DNA of 64,000 bases from Symbiodinium natans (lineage: Eukaryota; Sar; Dinophyceae; Suessiales; Symbiodiniaceae): NCBI GenBank assembly GCA_905221605.1, contig CAJNDS010002091.1, forward strand, positions 312,001-376,000. Direction: 5' to 3'. Each line of letters begins with the position of its first letter. The stretch's first letter is position 1. Of the stretch, positions 12,801-25,600 are shown one piece after another. The notes below the pieces were generated by a model that was not told the origin of the DNA, ran no database searches, and worked only from the letters and a program-made list of their open reading frames with translations. The position numbers and the translations under genes are program-made.

Positions 12801-15800
12801 GGGTTTAGGATTTAAGATTTAGGGTTTAGGGTTCGGGTGACCTTTTTGCCCTTTTGGAGACCATTTCCTGTTAGCGACCCTCTGCAACATGTTGAAGTTT
12901 GCAGGCCTCCCTGGTAGGTTTAGGGTTTAGTCTTTTGGGTTTAGGATCGAAGCTAGAAAGCCTGCCCATGAGACCAGAAAGACAAAAGCGCGTGCAGGGT
13001 TCAAGGTTTCAAGCCTAAACCCATCTAACCCACACCGGTACCCTTGGATGAAAGAATCTTCCTCAAACCCAAATCCAAACTCGGACTTTACATGTAGGCC
13101 TTGAGGATGATTCCTGAGTTAGGATTCCTAAGACCCGCTTGGAGGTTCATGGGTACTTCGAAGTAGGGCTAGAGGTGGGATAACTGTAGTTAGAACCTGT
13201 TTTAGGGTACTCGGAACCCTACTTACAACTACCCACGAACCGCCAAGCACACTCTAAACTAGGATGACCCTTAAAACCCTCTGAAAAAAATCCTGAATTA
13301 ATATGATCCTCTTAAGCTCAATAAGGGAAGAGACAAAATGTCCCAAGCGCCTGCCGACCCTAAACCCTAAACCTTAAACCCTAAACCCTACACCCCTAAA
13401 CCCTAAACCCTAAACCCTAAACCCTAAACCCTAAACCCTAAACCCTAAACCCTAAACCCTAAACCCTTCTTCTGGGGTGGGGCGGTATGGCTTCCTATCT
13501 TGAGGGGTCTGGGAGTCCCTTAAGGGTTTCGGAGTCCCTTAGGCGGTGACTTCCTTAGCTATGGGACCCGAAGCTTCTCATGCCGACCTTCCCCGCGCTC
13601 CCCACTGCTACTGTTTAGGGTTTAGGGTTTAGGGTTTAGGGTTTAGGGTTTAGGGTTTAGGGTTTAGGGTTTAGGGTTTAGGGTTTAGGGTTTAGGGTTT
13701 AGGGTTTAGGCTTCAGGCTTTAGGGATTAGGGTTTGGGGTTTGGGGTTTAGGGCTTAGGGCTGCTGTTTTGAAAAACTCAATGCCCCAACTCCCCCCACC
13801 CACTCCCCCCATCCCACCTTTCCCCCTCATCTAACGTCGCAACGCCTTCGGTCCGAAGGAGGTCCACAAAAGCCCGAACAACAACATCCCTGAAGCTTGG
13901 GGCCAAGGGTTTTGGGGTTTAGGGTTTAGGGTTAGCCCTGAGTCCCCCACATGCCTTGAGACCCTCAAGCACCTTGAGCACCCCGAAGCCCAACATCGCC
14001 TTAAGCCATCTTAAGCCCTCAGTTACACCAGGCCCTAAACAGAATTTACCTTTAAAACCCTAAAAATCTTGGGGATGCCTCCGCACTAACAGTCCTTAAT
14101 AGGGATAAAAGTGCCCCCCCCCCCCCCCCCGATGTGAATCCCGATGAAGTACTGTTAGTTTAAGGGGGAACATCCCAACCAGGGTTTAGGGTTTAGGGTT
14201 TAGGGTTTAGGGTTTAGGGTTTAGGGTTTAGGGTTTAGGGTTTAGGGTTTAGGGTTTAGGGTTTAACCCTAAACACATCCCAAGAGGCCAGCGGGACCTC
14301 GCGCATGTTGAGCCGTGCCTGGTAGCGCTGAGGACGCAGGCTTCACCCCTTTCGGGCTCAAGGTATTAACTATTAGGGTTTAGGGCTTAAGGATAATTAT
14401 GAGGTTTTGAGTTCAAGGTGCTTACGGTTTAAGGTTTATGGCATAAGGTTGCTTAGGATGTAGGGTTTAGGGCTAAAGGGTATTTGGGCATAAGGACATT
14501 TAGGGTTTAGGGTTTAGGGCTTAAGAAGTTTTAGGGTCTTAGGCAATTTAGGGTTAAGGGTTAAGGGTTTGGGGTTAAGGTTCTACGATAATTCCCGGTG
14601 TTGGGCTTAGGGCTTGAGATTCCTTAAGATTTAGGGTTTCGGGCGTCTAGGGCTTTCGGCCAGCTTTGGAATTTCTTCCTGTGGACGTAACTTTTCGAAC
14701 TTAAAACAAAAACATAATTGAAATGAATTAACAGAGCTCAACTGCAGTCGTCCCCACGAAGGTTCTTGGGGACCGACATCTGCGAGGCGAGGCTACACTG
14801 AAGCTTGCACCATAAATCCAACTTGGACCTCAATCAACGCTAAACTCTACATCCTAAGACCGAAAACAGCTCTAAGCTCTAAACAATAACAAGCCTAGAC
14901 CCGGAGCATTCTAGAGACACCTAGATGTATCCTCACAAAATGCTGGACATGTGCCAATAATTAACTTGCGTGTTGGCTTTCCCGTTTTTGCAGGGTATCT
15001 AGATGATGTGTGTATGTGACGCATGGGCCTAAAGAACTTACTGGTGCTCAGTAAGGAAAGAGGGAATGAGAGGTGCCCTATATCTTCCCTTAAAGGGCTG
15101 TCAATAAGGAACACGAGGTACCTAGTTTCCTCGTCATTCCCTTTTCAGAACCTAAACCCTAAACTCTAAACCCTAAACCCTGAACCAATAGGAAGAATGT
15201 CTCCGCAACGTGCCTCCTCCTCTTCCCTGGCGACGGCGGCCGCCCGCTCGCGCAGCATCGCCGCGGCATCTGCGGCTGTGCTGGGGGTTTTGACCTGCCG
15301 AGCTTGGTGTTTCAGGGGAAGGGCAAGGGGTTTAGGGCTTCAAAATGGTAACCCTAACCCCGAATCCCTAGGCCCTAAACCCTATCATTCCTGGACCCAC
15401 AGAAGACTCGGGTTCATCATGTGGCTGAGGGTTGAAACAAGTTACAGGCGCCCTTGAATTGCCGAAAAATCTGAAGGGTACTGAAGCAGAGATGCTCACA
15501 TGTGCCCGCAGTTTAGATCCCCTTCTTCCCGGCTCCCACCCTAAACCCTAAAACACCACATCGCCACAACAGTAAAACCTATAACCCTAAACCCTAAACA
15601 CCACATCGCTACAGCACTATAACCAGGGTTTAGGGTTGTTTCATGAGGGTTCAGAGCATCGGCATCATCCTATTCAACAATTGGGGCTTAAGTCGGGATG
15701 TTCCCCATACAAACAGGCTCCTTAATAGGGATTCTAGTACCCTAAACCCTAAACCCTAAAGACTAAACCCTAAACCCTAAACCCTAAACCCCTAAACCTA

Positions 15801-18800
15801 AACCCCTAAACCCTAAACCCTAAACCCTAAACCCTAAACCCTAAACCCTAAACCCTAAACCCTAAACCCTAAACCCCCCACCCCCCCCCCCCCCCCCCCC
15901 CCCCGATGATGATCCCTATTAAGGACGACTGCGAGTAGAAGGGGGAGCATCCCAAGGCTTAGGGTTCAGGGTTTAGGGTTTAGGGTTTAGGGTTTAGGGT
16001 TTAGGGTTTAGGGTTTAGGGTTTAGGGTTTAGGGCTTAGGGCTTAGGGTGAGGGATTGTAGTACCCCCCTATTATCATCCCTGCTTAGGACGGCTAGTAT
16101 AAGGGGAACAGGGTTCAAGATTCTTTGTTCATCACACATCCCGAACTCAGGGGGTGCCACCAAAACCAGACGGTGCCCAGACAGCCTCCGTGGCCGGGAC
16201 TGCAGCCGGCTGGAACATCATCCTCGTGAGGTATAGGGGTGTAGGGTGTAGGGCTCGGTTTTAGGGTTAGGACTAGGTCTTAGGGTGTAGGGTGTAGGGT
16301 TTAGGGTTTAGGGCTTCTAGGTTTTGCCTGGGCCCCTCTTTACCTACAGTTTTATGGGTTATACCTACTAATTAAGGGTGGTTACTACTAAACTGTAGGA
16401 AAATAGAGGCCCAGGTAGGGTCTGGGGTCTACGGCTTTGTAGGCTTGTAGGTTTTAGGGGCTTTGTAGGGTATAGGGCAAAGGACTTTATAGGGCTTGTA
16501 GGCTTTAAATGAACAAGGCCTCTAGGAGGGCTTAGAAGGTGTAGAGTGTGTTGAGGTTGCTTGGGGTTTTCCCGGTTGGACAAGTACTTCGCAACGCCTT
16601 TGCGCAACTTCATACTCCTGCTTGGAGGTTCAGGGTACCTAGTAACCCAACAGCAACTGCACTTCTGACCCAACTACAATTACAAGGCACCCTTTAAATG
16701 AGATCCCAAAAAGGGACCCTGAGAACTACCCATAGGTGGCTGAGAAGTGGGTGACATGTACCCCTGAACCTCCAAGTAGGAGGAATAAGCTCTACACCCT
16801 AGAAAGCCGAAGCCATGCTTCCCAAGTAGCGAAACTAAGGTTTAGGGTTTAGGGTTTAGGGTTTAGGGTTTAGGGTTTAGGGTTTAGGGTTTAAGGTTTA
16901 GTTTGCTATAGGAGAACTGCCTCTATGAACTGGAGAAGACTCCCAGCCTTAAGCCAGAAACGCATCGAGTTTGGACGATTTGGGTGTATAAACCCTAAAC
17001 CTAAGCCCCAAACAATCCAGATCCTATGCTCGCGGCCCTAAAACCCTGAAACCCTGAACTCGAGATCCTCAGCCCTAAGTCCCAACTTTACTAAACCCTA
17101 AACCCTCCTAAACCCTAAACCCTAAACCCTAAACCCTAAACCCTAAACCCTAAACCCTAAACCCTAAACCCTAAACCCTAAACCCTAAACCCTAAACCCT
17201 AAACCCTAAACCCTAAACCCTAAACCCAAGCAACCGAAACCGTCAGCCAAGGAGCGACTGGCCGAGGCAGCCTTCGGCTTTCAAGGCCTGATGTGCATTG
17301 GGCGAACGAGGGCGAAGACCGGGGTTTAGGGTTTAGGGTTTAGGGTTTAGGGTTTAGGGTTTAGGGTTTAGGGTTTGGGGTTTAGGGTTTAGGGTTTGGG
17401 GTTTAGGGTTTGGGGTTTATGCTTTAGGGTTAGCGGGGAGGGTGGCGGGAGGGGGGGGGGGGGGGCGGTCGGGCGGAGGGAGGAACCTGCAACGTGAATG
17501 GGTTTAGGGCCTTGGGGTTTATGGCTTTGACAATAGCAAACAGTGCTGGGCTTGGCAAAATGGCCCGTGCCCCTAAACCCGAAACCCTAAACCCTAAACC
17601 CTAAACTCTCTTTGATCTTGTCCAGGCTTGCGGCTGTAATGCAGAGAGACTGCTGCTTCCACACCCGAACTTCTAATTCCCAAAACTTCTGCCCTGACTA
17701 CCCAAGACCTACAAGTAAGTTTGAATCCCACCCTAAACCCTAAACCCTAAACCCGAAACCCTAAACCCCAAACCCCCAGATTTAGGAGATTAAGTCTCCC
17801 AAATATATACCCTAGGATCCACGTACCTCAGTATTGTATACTTGGGCCCCAATGTCCCTATGTAGCAAGTACTTTAAGGTCCAAGTCTTTCCAATTGAGG
17901 AACATGGAGCCGGCTCAGCCTCCCTACACCTTAAACCCTAAACCCTCCAACCCTCAACCCTAAACATTTAGGGAAACAGCTGCCTCGAGTCGCTTCTCCA
18001 GCTCCTGGACGTCCCTGACCTCGTCGCCCGCGAAGCCCAAAACCTTCGAGCAGTTCTGCTTGGAGTCTTGGGGACTGGGGATTTAGGGTTTAGGGTTTAG
18101 GGTAGCTGTAGCTGTTCTACACGAATCCGGAAAGCAGTAGATGGGACCATGATTTACTGTAAACCTTTATCAATTTATGAAGGATTCATTAGGGTCCCCA
18201 GAGGTAGTCGTACTCGACTCTTCAATGCTCGCAGGGCCTGGTTTCTAATGAATTTCGCATCGGTCGGGTCGACCGCAGAGGATAACCCTAAATTCACAGC
18301 CCTATAGATTGGGATGCTCGCCATTATACTAACAGCCCTTCATAGGGATTATAATCGGGGGTACAATAATCCCTATTAAGGACTGTTAGTATAAGGAGGA
18401 AAGTCCCAACCTACAGACCCTAAAGCCCTACAGACCGTATACCTATAGACCCTAAACCCTAAACCCTAAACTTCCCTAAGCCCTAAACTCTAAACCCTAA
18501 ACCCCAAAACCTCTACAGACCCTAAAGCCCTACAGCCCCAACCCTAAACCCTAAACCCTAAACCCTAAACCCTAAACCCTAAACAGCCCCAATACCTAGG
18601 ACTGCTTATTGGGCCCGAGGGACTTAGGGCTGACTTGGCTTCCAGGCTTGCGGGTAAGCGGTGAGGCCTACCTCAGGCCCCCTCAAGAGTCGGTTTGGCA
18701 ACTTAGGGTTTAGGGTTTAGGGTTTAGGGTTTGGGGTTTGGGGTTTGGGGTTTGGGGTTTGGGGTTTGGGGTTTGGGGTTTGGGGTTTGGGGTTTGGGGT

Positions 18801-21800
18801 TTGGGGTTTGGGGTTTGGGGTTTGGGGTTTGGGGTTTCGGGTTGGGCTGTTCCCCCTTATCCTAACCGTCCTTAATCGGGATTATCGTGCCCCCCATTAG
18901 AATCCCTATTCAGGGCTGCTAGCAGAAGGGGGAACATCCCAAGGTTTAGGGTTGATCCTCATCTTGGTAGCCTAGAAAATTTACACCACAAGAAGGGTAG
19001 ACAATCGGGTTAATTTAAGGGCCCCTAAACCCTTAAACCCCTAAACGCCCTAAAGACCCTGCAAACCCTAAAGCCTAAACCCCCAAAAGGCGGGCCATGG
19101 TCTAGGGTTTGGGGTTATGGCGAGATGTCATCATACAACGTCTTGCCCCGATACGAATTCAAGACCTGTTGAAGAAGAACATATCCACAAGAGAGCAAGC
19201 GTGGACCATTGCTGCAATCTGATTTGCTAAAGTGTCCGCCAAGGGAGGGAAGGTGAATTTCGTCATGAATCTCGTGTCGGCAACATCCTGATCTACAACG
19301 AGACAAATAAATCAATGTGTGCGGCTGATTCTCTGACAGCCCATCGTTTGTCTTTGGACAGCGAATGGACTGCACGGTGCAAACGGCACATTGAATTCTC
19401 CAGCTTGGTGTTGGCTGACGGGCTTTTTAGAGCATTCCCAGCCAAAAAACCACCGAACACAACGCCCGAAGAGTTCTTGGTACTCCAATTCAGGCCAGCA
19501 CACCATGATCGGGGAATCCAACATCAATCGCGGCTGGTTCCTTCCAGCCCAGCGCCGTTGCGATATCGCTCAAGGCCTTCAGGATGCCTGTGTTGTCTCT
19601 TTCACGGGTTAGAATTCCTGGGAGACCAAACTTTTGACCAGCGTTTCCGAGCTTGATCTTCATCTTCCCTAAACCCTAAACCCTCTCCCCAAACCTACGA
19701 CATGCTCATCCTGCCCCCCCCCCCCCCCCGCGCAAATCCTCCGAACCCTTAACTTACGGCCCCTAAACCGTTAAAGCCCTAAACTCCTAAACCCCTGCTT
19801 GGAGGTTCATGGGTAGTCATAAGTAGGGTTACTACATGAGCGCCAAAACTACGGCTGTAGCTCGAGTTCTCCTACTTACAACCCTGCTTATAACTACCAG
19901 GCAAACCCCTACAACCAAAACCCAATTGGGGGTTTCATATTAGGGGGAGGGGGTTAGCAACCCTAAACCCTAAACCCTAAAAACCCTAAACCCTAAACCC
20001 TAAACCCTAAACCCTAAACCCTAAACCCTAAACCCTAAACCCTAACTTCCCAGCAAAACCCCTACAATGGGGATGTTAGCGCTGGGCCGCACGCCTCCCA
20101 GCCCGGACCGATCCCCAGCCGGGCCGCCTGGGAGCATTGGGGTTCAGGGTTTGGTTTAGGGTTTAGAGGCCTAGGGGCATCTTGGGAGGAGGGTGGGGGT
20201 GCGATATTGGGGCCTTCGAGATTGGTGGGGCTTTGGAGCGTTGCTTGGTGGCAGGCTGACTTGGAGGTTCATCGGCAGTTTTAAGTAGGGTTTCTGATCA
20301 GGATAACTCTAGCTACAACCTTATTTAGGGTACTCCCGACCCGAAACCCTACACCACAACCCCTTTAAACCCTAAACCGCCTAAACCCCAAACCCTAACC
20401 CCCCCCTCCCCCCCCACCCCCAAAAAACAAACACCGAGTCAACTACCCCAAGGTCCCTCCAAGCCCCTCGGCACCCGCAAAATGCTTGGAGCTTCAATGT
20501 GTAGGTATAGGTCTGGCTTAGGGTTTAGGGTTTAGGGTTTAGGGTTTAGGGTTTAGGGTTTGGGGTTTGGGGTTTGGGGTTTGGGGTTTGGGGTTTGGGG
20601 TTTGGGGTTTGGGGTTTGGGGTTTGGGGTTTGGGGTTTGGGGTTTGGGGTTTGGGGTTTGGGGTTTGGGGTTTGGGGTTTGGGGTTGGGGTTTGGGGTTT
20701 GGGGTTTAGGGTGGCTTTTACTGGCTGGTTCTTAGTAGGGAATGAACGACTGAGGTACCCTTTTTTACTTCCTTGAAGGGTATTCTCTAGGGCCCTCATT
20801 CCCTCATTGCCTAAGAAGCAGGGGGTCATGGGGAGCTGTAGGTCCCTCAAGCCAGGATGGCCCTTATAAACCCCTCTGAAAGTATTCTTAAACCCTCTTA
20901 AACCCGATAAGGGAACATACAAAATGTCCGAGGGGCCTACCCAGTGTAGGTCCCTAAGTCCCCCAACCCCAAACCCTACCCCCCCCCCCCCCAGCCACCA
21001 AAAACTGCCCTTTCCCATAAACGACCCGAAAAGGAAGCTGGGAAACGTTGCAGCGCAGGCCCTCGGATGGCTGTAGCTTGCGAAGCAAGCCGAGCAGCGG
21101 GTACGAGGCACAAAAAAGTCACCAACTCCGAAACGGCTACCCGAACCCTTACACCCTAAACCCCTTTTATGGTAATGTAGTATGGTTACTGAGCTATCCA
21201 GACTATCCTAGGTCCTCTGATGCTCTGGGTATCAGAGCCTTCCAGTTGCAGCAGGTTTAGAGTTTAGGCGCCACCGGTGGGTCACCAAGAGTTTAGGGTT
21301 TAGGGTTTAGGGTTTAGGGCTACAGCCGCCACGGGCGGGACTGGCTTGTTTGGGCCGTGTTCTCCTTCCAAGCCCATTGAAGCCACTCCAGCAATGCCAC
21401 CTCTGTCAGCTCCACCTTTGACGACGCCTCCAGTTGCCCAAAGCAAAACGCCCTCTTTCCCGCCCTGAATCCACACCAAGAACGAACTTGTTCGGCTGAA
21501 CCTGGCTGGGTACTTGATTTCCCATGCTTTGTTGGTGTGGATCGTGATGCTGCAATGCGGGCGGGATGTACCGCTTGGCTTCCTCCAGAAACTCGTTTCG
21601 AGCTTCGCCGGGATCTCTGTCGCAGTGTCAGCTGACGGCGGCGGCAATCTCGCGCTCGATGGGGCGCGAAGAAGCAACTTAGGTATGTGGGCTGATTGCC
21701 AAGCTGAAACATGTTAAACAAATTCAGCTCTAACCCTAAACCCTAAACCCTAAACCCTAAACCCTAAACCCTAAACCCTAAGCCCTAAGCCCTAAGCCCT

Positions 21801-22479
21801 AAGCCCTAAACCCTAAGCACTAAACCCCTAAGCCCTTCAGCCTCGCAGCTTGCAATTTTCTCAGAGCCTTGGGATGATGCTGGCAGTAGATGCGCTTTTC
21901 AGGGTACCAGGAGGGATCCCTCGAAGAGATCCATATCCACGATGCTATGAAGCCCTTAGATATGCCTTCCATCGTCCCACCCAAGATGACGCGATGAGCC
22001 CTAAACACTTAAATCCCTCAACCCTATAACCCTGACCTCCACAACCACCAAGATTCTACCCTCTAGTAGTCCCTCAACCGCAAACCCTAAGCCCTAAACC
22101 CTAAACCCTAAACCCTAACTCCTACACCCTAGACCCTAAACCGTAAACCAAAAACCCTAAACCCAAACCCCAAGTAGCCCTTAAAAGGGCCCTCTAGAGA
22201 AGCCAGGCCTGCGAACCCGGCTTCACGCTCTTGACCACCAGGCTCGGGTACCACACGATGCCCAAAGGCTGGGACCTGAGAGAGTTTAGGGTTTAGGGTT
22301 TAGGGTTTAGGGTTTAGGGTTTAGGGTGTAGGGTGTAGGGTGTAGGGTGTAGGGTTTAGGGTCTAGGGTTTAGGGTTTAGGGTTTAGGGTTTAGGGTTCA
22401 GGGTTCAGGGTTCAGGGTTTAGAGTTTAGGTTTTTTGGGAGGTAGGGAATTCGGGTTTCGGGTTTAGGCTTTTTGTTGT

Positions 22480-22511
<32 letters not shown>

Positions 22512-22630
22512 GGTGGGGTTGGGGGTTCGGGGGTTGGGGGGTTGGGGGTTGTTGGGGGTTGGGGGGTTGGGAGGGGAGGTTGGGGGAGGTTTGGGGGTTG
22601 GGTTTGGGGGGGGTTGGGTTTGGGGGGGGT

Positions 22631-22663
<33 letters not shown>

Positions 22664-25600
22664 GGGGGATGGAGTATAGGGGTCAGGTGGTTTGGGGTTT
22701 AGGGTTCAGGAGTGTAAAGTTTGAGGTTTCGGGCTTGGGATATTCCGAGTTTTTCCTCAGGTTGGGCGTTCTGAGCTGAGGGTCGACGGTCCCGACTCCC
22801 AAGTATGGTCCCTTGAATTGGGTCCCTGGTTATACAACCCGTATATAAACGCTGTATGCAATAAGGGCCCATACTTCGGATCCCTAAGATTAAGGGTAAG
22901 GGTCCATACGGCCCATGGTTCCAACCTTAGATAGGGTGGTTTAAACTTAGAGTTCTTTCGACTCCTAATGGGATTGGGAGGGATTTTAGGTCCTGTGGCT
23001 GTTTAAGGGTGCTGAGTGGTGATATCCACTGTGTGTTACAGGGTACAGGGGCATCGGGAGTGGCTTAGAGAGCGTTAGGCAGCGTTAGGGCACTTGTGCA
23101 TGATCAGGTTTGCACTGGTTTGCACTGGTTTCTGAGGCTGTTACGGTGTACTCTCAACCCTAGTGACGAGGGCCTTATTGATGTTCCCATGTCGGTCCCT
23201 CCATCCTCAACCGACTGAAAGGTGAACCTCTAAACGAAACCCCGAAACACATAGCCGCAACTAAGACCCTATCATCAGCAGTGCTGTGTGCGTTTCGTGG
23301 GACTGTAGGTTTGGCATCTTAAGCAACGAATCCCGTAAACCCAATAAGATTTAAGTTTAGGGTTGAGGGTTTAAGGTTTAGGGAAGCAGACACGAATGTC
23401 ATCAAGGGCTCCGGCAGGTCTAGATCAATGTCGATCGGCGGGGGGACGACCATGGGCACATTTGGGTCGCCTGCAAAAGCGTGTGAATGGCAGCGCACAT
23501 GAAGTCTTGGGTTTAGGGTGTCGGCGTTTTAGGAACTTACGGGCCCTAAATCCCCTTTAAAAAAGCCCATTATAGGGTTGACTATGGGGATTCTAGGGCC
23601 TAATAGCCCATCCTGGTAGGAGACGCTTGCAGAACCCCAAAGATTACAGAATCAGCAGCCTGCTGCCTCTGCATCTTTTTTGTTCAAGGAAGAACCATAC
23701 AACCCGCAAAATGCCAAAGAAAGCAAGGAGCATAAGCCGCAAGTAATTCATAGTTTGTAGGCGTCGTGCAATTAAACTGTCGGGGACTGCCTCAGGGAAG
23801 CTGAAAATACCCGAAGTATCCCTAAACCCTTTTTTACGTCGACACTACAGTCTGAACACGCCTCCGAAAACTATAAACCCGCGAAGTTGTTCTCTACGTT
23901 AGGGTCCCTTTTGAAGGTCCGCTTTATAAGGTGCCGTACTATATTTGGGACCCAAAGGACTACCCAAACCCCAAAACCCACAAGCCCTACAGTGAACCCC
24001 TAAGTCTTTTCAGGCTCGGCTTGGGAAAGGTACACGCAGGGATACGCAGGGTGGGGTGTCAAGAGATGGCGAAAGCCGTTGGGGGAAGGGTACAGAAGCC
24101 GGATGGCACAAACAGATTACGTGCAGCTCGGCGAAGAGGACGACCATGGCTTTTGGAGAGTCGCCCGAAACCCTAAACCCTAAACCCTAAACCCTAAACC
24201 CTAAACCCTAAACCCCCTCGTCTGAAGCGGAGCCCGAGTGGCGCGGCGGCGGTCGAAGCTCCTCCTTCTTCTCGGCAATCACCTCCTGCTCCTCGGCGTG
24301 GCGTAGTCTGATAAGGGTACCCCCCCCCCCCCTCTTTTGCGGGGGGTTTAGGGTTTTCGTTTAGGGTTTAGGGTTTAGGGTTTAGGGTTTAGGGTTTAGG
24401 GTTTAGGGTTTAGGGCTGCCTTAAACCCAGGGGTTGTACCTTGACTCCTTAAGGTTTTACCCGGCACGCTTTTAAAAGATCCCTAAGGTCGAAGAAGCGC
24501 CATCTTAGGAGAAAATCAAGGGGAACCTTTGGGGGTTGACTTGGGGTAGGAGTCTTAATCACTTGGAACCTATTCTAATACGGGTACCCTTTCTTGGGTT
24601 TAGGCTTTAGGCTAGGGTTGCCTTGAACCAAAAAAGGCATAACCCACAGGGTCCATTGGTTTTGGTTAAGGCCTATAAATAATTAGAGTAATTCATTATC
24701 ATTAATTAGTTAAAGCCGGCTCGTCCCTCTGCGCGCAGTCCTTCCCCTCGGGGTTCAGCAAAGCCATCCTGGTCTGCAGGAAGTGCAAGTCGCGCAGATA
24801 GGCGACGTTTCCCGCGATCCAAGAAGGATGGGCGGGGCTAGAGAAGGGCTTCAATGTTTGCCTCCTTGTCGCCGTCCGACGGTGGCTCCGCATAGCCCCC
24901 CAACAACCAGGCCTAAACCCTAAACCCTAAACCCTAGAGCCTAAAGCCTAAAGCCTAAAGCCCTATAAACCCTAAACCCTAAAGACCCCTAAACCCTAAA
25001 CCCTCCTAAACCCTAAACCCTCCTAAACCCTAAAGCCTCCTAAACCCTAAACCCTCCTAAACCCTAAACCCTAAACCCTAAACCCTCCTAAACCCTAAAC
25101 CCTAAACCCTAAACCCTAAACCCTAAACCCTAAACCCTAAACCCTAAACCCTAAACCCTAAACCCTAAACCCCAACCTTCCTCCGTCCAAGGCGGCCTGG
25201 TCGCACATCAAGTTGCGCGCGGCGTAGAGCCTTGCAGTTCCCTTTTCCTCTTGGCTGCGGCTTCCCAGCCTTCCGCAAACTGAGCCACCTGCCCAGCATC
25301 TTGTGTCCGGCCACTGGCAGCCCATGCTCCACGAAGAGCTTCATGAGGTTCGGCTCCTCCCGGTCCAGACCAAGCTCTTGTTTCGGGTATGCCGCCCTTT
25401 CTTCCGGAGCTGTCCCCTGACCACGCTGTCGCCCCCGCCCCCGCCCCCCGATCGGGCTAAACCCAAAACCAAGCTTATGCGCCCCCTAAACTTCATTGGT
25501 GCTTATTGGGCTCAGGATCTGGGGTTCAGGGTTTAGGGTTTAGGGTGCCAAAATCTCATGTGTGCTGACAGAATATTATATGAAATCGATTTCGGGTAGA

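Noticed and set aside
13469-13613. Exon between CCCTAAA and TTTAGGG arrays
   Set aside because: Only a 17-bp segment between AG and GT could be found, and it breaks phase with both neighbours.
15197-15457. 86-codon plus-strand ORF
   Set aside because: The minus strand has acceptor, donor, phase agreement and a coiled-coil-like product over the same bases.
20539-21111. 190-codon minus ORF with Asn-Pro-Lys-Pro-Gln-Thr repeats
   Set aside because: The repetitive part is the TTTGGGG array read through; the rest is the family G and J repeats.
22473-22779. Gly-rich plus-strand ORFs
   Set aside because: Poly-G tract in three frames.
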